Assembly (NCBI GenBank): GCA_035510155.1 | Contig: DATKHR010000269.1 | Span: 1-6,636 of the forward strand | DNA length: 6,636 nt | From: DATKHR01 sp035510155 | GTDB taxonomy: Bacteria; Acidobacteriota; Vicinamibacteria; Vicinamibacterales; CAVVIG01 | Direction of reading: 5' to 3' | The notes under the pieces: model-generated | The model's input: the letters and a program-made list of their open reading frames with translations, nothing else | Databases searched by the model: none | What the model was told of the DNA's origin: nothing | Position numbers and translations under genes: made by a program | Shown here: positions 1 to 5,466 of the stretch, piece by piece | Layout: every line of letters starts with the position of its first letter | How positions within the stretch are numbered: position 1 is the stretch's first letter

Positions 1-1353
1 GAACGGAAGGAGTATTTCTACCAATGGCCGTATCAGGTGTTCGGCGACACGTTCGACGATGTGCTGGTACTTGGCGCCGGGACCGGAACGGATGTGGCTG
101 CCGCGTTGCGGCATGGGGCGAAGCACGTTGACGCCGTCGAGATCGACCCCGTCATTCTGCGGATCGGACGCGAGCGTCATCCCGATCGCCCCTACGATGA
201 TCCGCGCGTCCGGACGATGACCGACGACGCGCGTCACTTTCTGGCAACGACGGAGCGCCAATACGACCTCATTGTCTTTGCGCTCATCGATTCCCTGACT
301 GTTCAATCGAGCTTCTCAGGGGTCCGGCTCGAAAGCTACATGTTCACCGAGGAATCGTTTCGCGCGGTGCGGGATCATCTCAAGCCGCATGGAGCGATGG
401 CGCTCTACAACTACTTTCGCGAGAAATGGCTCGTGGACCGGCTCGCGAACACGGCTGCGTCGGCGTTTGGCCAAGAGCCGCTCGCGCATGTGCACCAGGA
501 GCGAGCGTATCTCGCGGTGATGCTCGCCGGTCCGCGTCTGGCCGAGCTCGCGTCGCCGCCGCCGCTGCCAAGCCTCGTGGCCGCCTATGGACAGTCGCAC
601 GAGCTCAGCCCCGCGCGACCGCTTCAGCGCGACCTGACGATCGTGCCGGCGACTGACGACTGGCCGTTTCTGTACGTGCGTCAACCCGGCCTGCCCCGTC
701 ACTATGTCTCGGCGCTCGCCGTGGTCCTTGCTCTATCGGGGGCCGCGGCCGCGGGCGTGTTGCGGGCAGGGCGTCGGGACTGGAGCTGGCGCTCGTTCCC
801 TCACTTCTTCTTTCTCGGCGCCGGCTTCATGCTGCTCGAGACCAAGTCGATCGTTCAGTTCGCGCTCCTCTGGGGAGCAACGTGGTCGTCCGCGTCCCTG
901 GCCATTGCCTCGGTTCTGGTCATGGCGCTCGCCAGCACATTGATCGTGTCTCGCGTCGATCTGCGGCGGCGCTGGATCGGGGGGACGGCGCTCGTTGTCC
1001 TGCTGGTCATCAATTACTTCGTGCCGGTGGGCCGCGTCGCCTTCGCGAGCCGGATCGTCGAGTCGCTGTTTTATGCGGGTCTCGTGTTCAGCCCGGTCCT
1101 GTGCGCGGGACTGCTCTTCAGCTCGAGTTACAAGCGGTCTTCGTCGGCGCCGGGTGACTTCGGGGCGAACCTGTTCGGCGCAATGGTGGGTGGGGTCTGC
1201 GAATACCTGTCGCTCGTCACAGGCTACGGTTTCCTGCTATGGATCGTCGCCGGATGCTATCTTGTGGCCCTGAGCCTTCAGCTCCCGGCACTCAGCGCCG
1301 AACCTGCGGCGGCGCCCGCCACCGACGGGCGATTGCTACGCCAAACCAAGTGA
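1..1353 (+). CDS. Membrane spermidine-synthase-like / SAM methyltransferase-fold protein (5'-partial)
   Basis: The frame is open from base 1 to the TGA at 1351-1353 (450 codons), so the gene begins upstream. A GTG at 37 is an internal valine: the codons before it continue in frame, and the GTG lies just before the SAM fold. Counting from base 1, residues 21-100 form a Rossmann fold of the spermidine synthase/methyltransferase type: glycine loop VLVLGAGTGTD (21-31), acidic AVEIDP (45-50), DDAR (75-78) and VFALIDS (92-98). From about residue 234 the protein becomes hydrophobic, with six or seven likely membrane helices. These include the FFFLGAGFMLLETK and GANLFGAMVGGVCEYLSL segments, which I recognise from large membrane spermidine-synthase-like proteins. 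Full-length relatives usually carry more helices before the catalytic fold, probably lost here at the window edge. The substrate is unknown. The usual spermidine synthase active-site motif is not clearly present, so polyamine synthesis should not be assumed. The next gene starts 19 nt downstream and may be co-transcribed. Confidence 0.82.
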   Translation, partial: ERKEYFYQWPYQVFGDTFDDVLVLGAGTGTDVAAALRHGAKHVDAVEIDPVILRIGRERHPDRPYDDPRVRTMTDDARHFLATTERQYDLIVFALIDSLTVQSSFSGVRLESYMFTEESFRAVRDHLKPHGAMALYNYFREKWLVDRLANTAASAFGQEPLAHVHQERAYLAVMLAGPRLAELASPPPLPSLVAAYGQSHELSPARPLQRDLTIVPATDDWPFLYVRQPGLPRHYVSALAVVLALSGAAAAGVLRAGRRDWSWRSFPHFFFLGAGFMLLETKSIVQFALLWGATWSSASLAIASVLVMALASTLIVSRVDLRRRWIGGTALVVLLVINYFVPVGRVAFASRIVESLFYAGLVFSPVLCAGLLFSSSYKRSSSAPGDFGANLFGAMVGGVCEYLSLVTGYGFLLWIVAGCYLVALSLQLPALSAEPAAAPATDGRLLRQTK

Positions 1354-1372
1354 ATTCAGGGATCGAGTCTTG

Positions 1373-2212
1373 ATGAGGACGACCAGGCGAGAGCTGTTCC
1401 GGGGGCTGACCGCTGCGACCGCATGGAACGTGCTCGCCGAGCGCGTCGTCAAGAACGGCCGGCTGCGGCAGTCCGTGTCCCGCTGGCCGTATCAGAAAAT
1501 CGCGCTGCCCGAGTTCTGCCGCGCCTGCGCAGACATAGGCCTGGCCGCGATCGATCTCCTCGAGGAGCCCGACTGGGACCTTGTCCGCCAATATGGCCTG
1601 ATATGTTCGATGGGCTACGCGGGCGGCGGATCGATTGCCGACGGCTTGAACGTGAAGGCCAATCACGACAAGATCGTCGAAAACTTCGAGCGCATGATTC
1701 CGAGAGCCGCCCGGGCAAAGGTGCCGAACGTCATCACCTTCTTCGGCAATCGGCGGGGGATGCCCGATCGAGAGGCGATCGAAAATTGTGTGGCCGGGCT
1801 GAATCGCGTCAAGCGAATCGCCGAGGATCACGATGTGACGATCTCGGTCGAGCTGCTCAACAGCAAGGTCAATCACCCTGACTACCAGGGCGATCACACG
1901 GCGTTCGGCGTGGCGGTTGTTCAGGCCGTCGGCTCGCCTCGCGTCAAGCTCCTCTACGACATTTACCACATGCAGATCATGGAGGGGGATCTGATCCGGA
2001 CGATTCAGGCTCATCACCGCCATATTGGCCACTACCACACGGGCGGCGTTCCCGGGCGTCATGAGCTCGACGAGTCGCAGGAAATCAATTGGCCGGCGGT
2101 TTGCCGCGCGATTGTCGGCACGGGGTTTACCGGCTACCTCGCTCACGAGTTCGTGCCGACGCGCGATCCGCTCACGTCGCTGCGCGAGGCGGTCGCGCTC
2201 TGCGACATTTAG
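1373..2212 (+). CDS. Exported hydroxypyruvate isomerase-like sugar isomerase (TIM barrel)
   Basis: This is a 279-aa protein of the hydroxypyruvate isomerase / IolE / sugar phosphate isomerase-epimerase superfamily (AP_endonuc_2-type TIM barrel). The barrel starts near residue 31 (LRQSVSRWPY) and continues through the IDLLEEPDWD and GLICSMGYAGG strands. Expected catalytic and metal-site residues are visible: E160 in SVELLNSK, D196 and H199 in YDIYHMQ, H222 in GHYHTGG and E259 in AHEFVPT. E160 and E259 match the glutamate pair used by the family for keto-aldo isomerisation. The N-terminus TTRRELFRGLTAATA looks like a Tat signal, although its hydrophobic stretch is short, so export is likely but not certain. 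ATG 1373 is preferred over TTG 1370; AGGGA at 1358-1362 gives a modest ribosome site with a 10-nt spacer. It is followed after 22 nt by the DUF1080 gene. True hydroxypyruvate activity is unproven; an epimerase or isomerase of 3-keto-sugar products is equally plausible from context. Confidence 0.88.
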   Translation: MRTTRRELFRGLTAATAWNVLAERVVKNGRLRQSVSRWPYQKIALPEFCRACADIGLAAIDLLEEPDWDLVRQYGLICSMGYAGGGSIADGLNVKANHDKIVENFERMIPRAARAKVPNVITFFGNRRGMPDREAIENCVAGLNRVKRIAEDHDVTISVELLNSKVNHPDYQGDHTAFGVAVVQAVGSPRVKLLYDIYHMQIMEGDLIRTIQAHHRHIGHYHTGGVPGRHELDESQEINWPAVCRAIVGTGFTGYLAHEFVPTRDPLTSLREAVALCDI

Positions 2213-2219
2213 CAGGCGC

Positions 2220-2225
2220 TATAAT
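2220..2225 (+). promoter_or_regulatory. Consensus -10 box (TATAAT) close to the DUF1080 start
   Basis: An exact TATAAT lies between the TAG of the isomerase gene (2210-2212) and the ATG at 2235. Only 9 nt separate the box from the ATG, so transcription would begin within about 0-4 nt of the start codon. No good -35 hexamer is seen at the normal distance (GCTCTG at 17 nt), and no purine-rich Shine-Dalgarno precedes the ATG. This fits an internal promoter making a leaderless or near-leaderless mRNA, but it rests on sequence alone. Confidence 0.5.
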
Positions 2226-2234
2226 CTGCGAGCC

Positions 2235-2939
2235 ATGCGACAGGCTCCCATCATCGCCTTCGCCGCTCTTGCATGTGCCGTCGCGCAACCGACTCTTCGG
2301 TCGTCCCCTCAAACAGGACCTCGCGATGTCGGCTCCGCAGGCGCGTGGCACAGCTTGTTCGACGGCACCACGCTCGACAAGTGGCGGGGTTACAAGAGCG
2401 ACAGACCTCCAGCGGGCTGGAAGGTGGCGGGCGGGGCCCTCGTCAAAGACGAACGTGTCGACGACATCATGACGAGAGACGAGTTCGGTGATTTCGAGCT
2501 CGAGCTGGAGTGGAAAATCGGCGAAGCCGGCAACAGCGGCATCTTCTACCGCGGAACGGAAGAGTACGATCACATCTACTGGAGCGCGCCTGAATATCAG
2601 CTCCTGGACGATGTGAAGGCGGCGGACAACACAACAAGGCTCACGTGCGCCGGGGCGGCTTATGCGGTCTATCCGTCTCCGGCGGGCCATCTGAAACCGG
2701 TCGGCGACTGGAACGCGGCCCGGATCGTGGCGCGCGGCGCGCACGTCGAACATTGGCTCAACGGCGCGAAGGTCGTGGAGTACGAGCTGTGGAGCCCTGA
2801 CTGGGAGGCGCGGGTGAAGGCCAGCAAGTTCGCGGCCTGGCCGAACTACGGCCGCGCGAAGCGGGGCCACATCGCCCTGCAGGGGGATCACGAAGGATCG
2901 CTTGGCTTCCGCAACATCAGAATCCGCGAGGTACAGTGA
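2235..2939 (+). CDS. Secreted DUF1080 protein (3-keto-disaccharide hydrolase family)
   Basis: This 234-aa protein belongs to DUF1080 (Pfam PF06439, 3-keto-disaccharide hydrolase), a concanavalin-like beta-jelly-roll fold. Members cleave 3-keto-glycosides, often beside Gfo/Idh/MocA oxidoreductases. A short signal peptide is visible at residues 1-17 (MRQAPIIAFAALACAVA), with likely cleavage after AVA. Cys14 does not sit in a good lipobox, so a soluble periplasmic protein is favoured over a lipoprotein. Family landmarks in order: LFDGTTLDKWRGY (41-53), GWKVAGGALV (61-70), FGDFELELEWKI (84-95), GNSGIFYRG (99-107), YQLLDD (121-126), GDWNAARIV (157-165), HWLNGAKVVEYEL (173-185) and GHIALQGDHEGSLGFRNIRI (211-230). 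The length is normal for a single-domain member. The frame stays open upstream to 2025, but that part overlaps the isomerase gene and encodes Arg/Ser-rich shadow sequence; ATG 2235 starts the signal peptide. The stop overlaps the next gene's ATG by one base (TGATG), implying translational coupling. Confidence 0.93.
   Translation: MRQAPIIAFAALACAVAQPTLRSSPQTGPRDVGSAGAWHSLFDGTTLDKWRGYKSDRPPAGWKVAGGALVKDERVDDIMTRDEFGDFELELEWKIGEAGNSGIFYRGTEEYDHIYWSAPEYQLLDDVKAADNTTRLTCAGAAYAVYPSPAGHLKPVGDWNAARIVARGAHVEHWLNGAKVVEYELWSPDWEARVKASKFAAWPNYGRAKRGHIALQGDHEGSLGFRNIRIREVQ
2928..2932 (+). promoter_or_regulatory. Ribosome binding site GAGGT for the oxidoreductase
   Basis: GAGGT lies inside the last codons of the DUF1080 gene, with a 6-nt spacer to ATG 2939. 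That spacing favours ATG 2939 over the adjacent GTG 2936, which would be only 3 nt away. It supports coupled translation across the TGATG overlap. Confidence 0.6.
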
Positions 2940-4531
2940 TGGCGAAGCTCTCGAGACGCAAATTCGTCGCCGATGTCGGGCTCACGAGCGCAGGCCTTGC
3001 TATCGTGCCGCGTCATGTCCTGGGCAGGGGGCGCATCGCCCCCAGCGACCGGCTGAACGTCGCCTGCGTCGGCGTCGGCGGCCAGGGTCGGACGAACCTC
3101 GTCAACGTCGTCTCGCAGAACATCGTCGCGCTCTGCGACGTTGATTGGGACTATGCCGGAAAGGCCCTCGACCGGCTGGAATCGGACGCCTTGAATCAGC
3201 AACTGCGGCTGGAGGCGGCGCCGACAACGAGCGCGGGAGCCGGCGGAACGCCGCCGGGCGGGGAGCAAGGCGGGACGAGCGGGACGACAGCCCCGGCTCC
3301 CCTCACGCCGCTCGAGAAGGCTCGTTTGCGCGTGCAGATCGAGGGCATGAGGCGCCTCGCCAACGAGCAGGTGCCGCGGGCCAAACGGTACCGGGACTAT
3401 CGCGAAATGCTCGACAAAGAAAAATCGATCGATGGGGTGATCGTCGCGACGCCCGATCACATGCACGCGTCGATCGCTCTCGCGGCCATGGATCTCGGCA
3501 AGCACGTCTACGTCCAGAAGCCGCTGACGTGGTCGATCGCCGAGGCGCGGCAATTGGCCAAGCGGGCCGGGGAAACCAGGGTGGCGACGCAGATGGGCAA
3601 CCAGGGGCACTCGTGGGATGACGCGCGGAAGGCCATTGAGTACGTCTGGTCCGGCGCCATTGGTGAGGTCCGTGAGATCCACATCTGGACCAATCGTCCG
3701 CTCGGCTACTGGCCGCAAGGCATACCTCGCCCGGAGGCGCTCAGGCCTGGCGAGCCGCTAAAATGGAACGGACCGGGAATAAATGCCCGGCTGGCTAACG
3801 CCATGGCGGGGAGCTTTCCCGTGCCGGACACCTTGTCGTGGGATCTCTTCCTGGGGCCCGCACCGCATGTCGACTATCACCCGGTCTATCACCCCTTCAA
3901 TTGGCGCGGGTGGGTCGACTGGGGGGTCGGCGCGATCGGCGACATGGGCGCGCATCTGATCGACCACTCGATGTGGGCGCTGGATCTCGGCTATCCGACC
4001 ACTGTAGAGACCGTTTCGACGCCGTTCAACGGCGCTTGCTATCCGCACGCCACGATGACGTTTTACGAGTTTCCGGCGCGTGGCAACCGACCGCCGGTGA
4101 AGCTCACCTGGTATGACGGAGGTCTGTTGCCACCGAAGCCGTCCGAGCTCGTCGGCGAGGAATTGAACAAGACCGGGGGCGCACTGCTGGTTGGCAGCAA
4201 GGGCAAGCTCATACACGAGACGTACGGCCGCAAACCTCGCCTGCTGCCCGCCTCGCTGCACGACTCGTTCGGCCAGCCGAACCGCAGGCTCGCGCGAATC
4301 CCCGACGAGAACCACGAGATGAACTGGGCCGACGCGGCGAAGGGGAAAACCGAGCCGTCGTGTCCATTCGAGTACGCCGCGAAGCTGACAGAGGTGATGC
4401 TCCTCGGTGTCGTGGCTCTGCGCGCGGGCAGGAAGATCGCATACGACGCCGCGAACATGCGTGTCACGAACGACGATCAGGCAAACGAGTATCTGAGCCG
4501 TCAGTCGCGCCCGGGCTGGTCTCTCGGCTGA
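2939..4531 (+). CDS. Tat-exported Gfo/Idh/MocA family oxidoreductase
   Basis: This 530-aa NAD(P)-dependent sugar dehydrogenase-type protein carries a Tat signal at residues 1-30: SRRKFV (5-10) and a hydrophobic run to about residue 23. The Rossmann fold follows, with VACVGVGGQG (41-50) as the dinucleotide-binding loop and ALCDVDW (64-70) closing the second strand. VIVATPDHMHA (167-177) and VYVQKPLTW (190-198) mark the cofactor/active-site edge; Q-K-P replaces the common E-K-P but keeps Lys194. The C-terminal domain holds WGVGAIGDMGAHLIDHSMWAL (within 328-348), with likely catalytic Asp335 and His339. Between CDVDW and the RYRDYREML segment (151-159) lies an insertion of roughly 65-70 residues, including a Gly/Thr/Pro/Ala-rich linker at 93-121. 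The Tat signal suggests the protein folds with its cofactor before export, as in Zymomonas glucose-fructose oxidoreductase. With DUF1080 immediately upstream, oxidation of a glycoside (for instance at C3) is the best guess; the actual sugar cannot be read from sequence. Confidence 0.94.
   Translation: MAKLSRRKFVADVGLTSAGLAIVPRHVLGRGRIAPSDRLNVACVGVGGQGRTNLVNVVSQNIVALCDVDWDYAGKALDRLESDALNQQLRLEAAPTTSAGAGGTPPGGEQGGTSGTTAPAPLTPLEKARLRVQIEGMRRLANEQVPRAKRYRDYREMLDKEKSIDGVIVATPDHMHASIALAAMDLGKHVYVQKPLTWSIAEARQLAKRAGETRVATQMGNQGHSWDDARKAIEYVWSGAIGEVREIHIWTNRPLGYWPQGIPRPEALRPGEPLKWNGPGINARLANAMAGSFPVPDTLSWDLFLGPAPHVDYHPVYHPFNWRGWVDWGVGAIGDMGAHLIDHSMWALDLGYPTTVETVSTPFNGACYPHATMTFYEFPARGNRPPVKLTWYDGGLLPPKPSELVGEELNKTGGALLVGSKGKLIHETYGRKPRLLPASLHDSFGQPNRRLARIPDENHEMNWADAAKGKTEPSCPFEYAAKLTEVMLLGVVALRAGRKIAYDAANMRVTNDDQANEYLSRQSRPGWSLG
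3270..3287 (+). repeat. Perfect 9-bp tandem duplication in the linker of the oxidoreductase
   Basis: The unit GCGGGACGA occurs twice in direct succession (3270-3278 and 3279-3287) within the Gly/Thr/Ser-rich segment (GGTSGTT). The unit is a multiple of three, so the frame is kept. It looks like a recent slippage expansion of a flexible loop. Confidence 0.75.
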
Positions 4532-4550
4532 GCCCAGAGGCGCAGAGACC

Positions 4551-4554
4551 GGAG
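4551..4554 (+). promoter_or_regulatory. Ribosome binding site GGAG deciding the GNAT start
   Basis: GGAG lies 9 nt upstream of ATG 4564, in the 32-nt gap after the oxidoreductase stop. It supports ATG 4564 over the in-frame ATG at 4360, which would lie deep inside the preceding gene. Confidence 0.6.
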
Positions 4555-4563
4555 AGCGGCCAG

Positions 4564-5340
4564 ATGCCCGGCGAGGGCCGACCCATCCGTCACGACGCTC
4601 TGGGACAACCGATTGGCGAGCCGGTTGCCGGTTGGACGCCGCCGCTGGCGCCGCCCCGCGCGCCCTCGGCCGTCATGGCCGGACGCTCTTGCCGCGTCGA
4701 AATCCTCGACGTCAATCGCCATACGCGCGACCTGTACACGGCTAACGCCCGCGATGGCGAAGGGCGGATGTGGACCTACCTGCCATACGGCCCGTTCGCA
4801 AACTTCGAGGACTACACGCGGTGGGTCCACAAGGCGGCGGCGAAGAACGACCCGCTGTTTCACGCCGTCATCGACGTCGCGACCGGTCGGGCCGCCGGCG
4901 TTGCCAGTTACTTGCGGATTGATCCGCCCGCGGGATCTATCGAGGTCGGCCACATCGCCTACTCCCCGCTCCTTCAGCGCTCGGTCGCAGGGACCGAAGC
5001 GATGTACTTGATGATGCGCCGCGCCTTCGAGCTCGGCTACCGGCGTTACGAGTGGAAATGCGATGTCTTGAACGCCCGGTCGTGCGCCGCCGCCCGCAGG
5101 CTCGGGTTCTCGTTCGAGGGCGTGTTCCGGCAGGCGACCGTGTACAAGGATCGCAATCGGGACACCGCGTGGTTCGCGATCATCGACGTCGACTGGCCGG
5201 TCCTGGATGGCGCGTTCCGGCAGTGGCTCGATCCCGTCAACTTCGACACTCAGGGCCAGCAACGCGTCGGCCTGTCTTCATTGACCCGGATCGCGATGCG
5301 GTCGAGTCGCGCGCGAGAGCCGTTCCCGCCGTCCCCGTAA
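4564..5340 (+). CDS. RimJ/RimL-type GNAT N-acetyltransferase
   Basis: This 258-aa GNAT protein (Acetyltransf_3 / RimJ-RimL type) would transfer an acetyl group from acetyl-CoA to an amine. Residues 1-40 are a leader typical of this subfamily (RHDALGQPIG, VAGWTPP). The fold runs from CRVEILDVNRH (43-53) through MWTYLPYGPF (69-78). The central strand GHIAYSPLLQRSVAGTEAMY (129-148) includes the acetyl-CoA loop around QRSVAG, and RYEWKCDVLNARSCAAARRL (161-180) and GFSFEGVFRQ (181-190) follow. The segment YKDRNRDTAWFAIIDVDWPVL (within 194-214) is also a recognisable family block. The C-terminal WLDPVNFDTQGQQRVGLSSL agrees with relatives, so the protein looks complete. The substrate is not predictable; relatives act on proteins, antibiotics or small amines. 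It lies 32 nt after the oxidoreductase on the same strand and could be the last gene of that operon, though it has no obvious part in sugar metabolism. The frame extends upstream to 4360, but that part overlaps the oxidoreductase and lacks family similarity. Confidence 0.9.
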   Translation: MPGEGRPIRHDALGQPIGEPVAGWTPPLAPPRAPSAVMAGRSCRVEILDVNRHTRDLYTANARDGEGRMWTYLPYGPFANFEDYTRWVHKAAAKNDPLFHAVIDVATGRAAGVASYLRIDPPAGSIEVGHIAYSPLLQRSVAGTEAMYLMMRRAFELGYRRYEWKCDVLNARSCAAARRLGFSFEGVFRQATVYKDRNRDTAWFAIIDVDWPVLDGAFRQWLDPVNFDTQGQQRVGLSSLTRIAMRSSRAREPFPPSP

Positions 5341-5350
5341 ACGGGCAGTG

Positions 5351-5409
5351 TGCGATTTCGAATTTGCAACTGAGTGTCTCTGACTCGTCGCTCGGTACTC
5401 GTGGCTCGT
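5351..5409 (+). repeat. Degenerate heptanucleotide repeats in the GNAT-LysR intergenic region
   Basis: Two sets of 7-nt units sit side by side. The first is AT-rich: TGCGATT, TCGAATT, TGCAACT (5351-5371). After a 10-nt gap come four units sharing CTCG in register: GACTCGT, CGCTCGG, TACTCGT, GGCTCGT (5382-5409). The units follow exact 7-nt phasing but vary at the outer positions. Similar strings of degenerate 7-mers occur, from memory, between genes in some GC-rich soil bacteria; this looks like a short or decayed example. No coding potential is evident. It occupies about half of the 126-nt gap (5341-5466). Confidence 0.5.
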
Positions 5410-5425
5410 GGTCGACCAGTCGGAA

Positions 5426-5434
5426 TGCTGTAAG
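5426..5434 (+). promoter_or_regulatory. Possible extended -10 promoter for the LysR gene
   Basis: TGC followed by TGTAAG (5429-5434) resembles an extended -10 element, with 4 of 6 matches to TATAAT and TGn upstream. It sits 32 nt before the ATG, leaving room for the ribosome site. No convincing -35 box is found, so this is a weak call. Confidence 0.25.
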
Positions 5435-5450
5435 CTCTTCTTCGCGATCG

Positions 5451-5460
5451 GGAGAAGGGA
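5451..5460 (+). promoter_or_regulatory. Ribosome binding site of the LysR gene
   Basis: The purine-rich run GGAGAAGGGA ends 6 nt before ATG 5467 and is the strongest Shine-Dalgarno region in the window. It fixes the start of the regulator. Confidence 0.7.
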
Positions 5461-5466
5461 TCGCCC

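Noticed and set aside
37..39. GTG as the start of the first gene
   Set aside because: The frame is open to the window edge, and the codons before GTG (tyrosine- and tryptophan-containing) read as real protein leading into the Rossmann fold.
1292..2146. Long minus-strand open frame opposite the isomerase gene
   Set aside because: It mirrors a clearly recognisable family protein on the + strand, has no recognisable domain, and such antisense frames are common in GC-rich DNA.
2025..2234. N-terminal extension of the DUF1080 frame
   Set aside because: It overlaps the isomerase's catalytic end and encodes Arg/Ser-rich sequence; the signal peptide starts at ATG 2235.
2172..2891. Minus-strand open frame opposite the DUF1080 gene
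   Set aside because: Its sequence is Arg/Val/Ala-rich without family motifs, and the + strand has a full DUF1080 domain with a signal peptide.
2888..3718. 276-codon minus-strand open frame opposite the oxidoreductase
   Set aside because: Complement shadow of the Gfo/Idh/MocA gene with no recognisable domain.
4360..4563. N-terminal extension of the GNAT frame
   Set aside because: It overlaps the end of the oxidoreductase and reads as low-complexity Arg-rich shadow; GGAG plus ATG 4564 is a better start.
5334..5345. CCCG-TAAA-CGGG mini-hairpin over the GNAT stop codon
   Set aside because: Only 4 bp of stem and no T-run; too weak to call a terminator.
5359..5371. LysR T-N11-A operator in the intergenic region
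   Set aside because: The T-N11-A pattern is too loose to support without a convincing dyad; the same bases are better described by the heptamer phasing.
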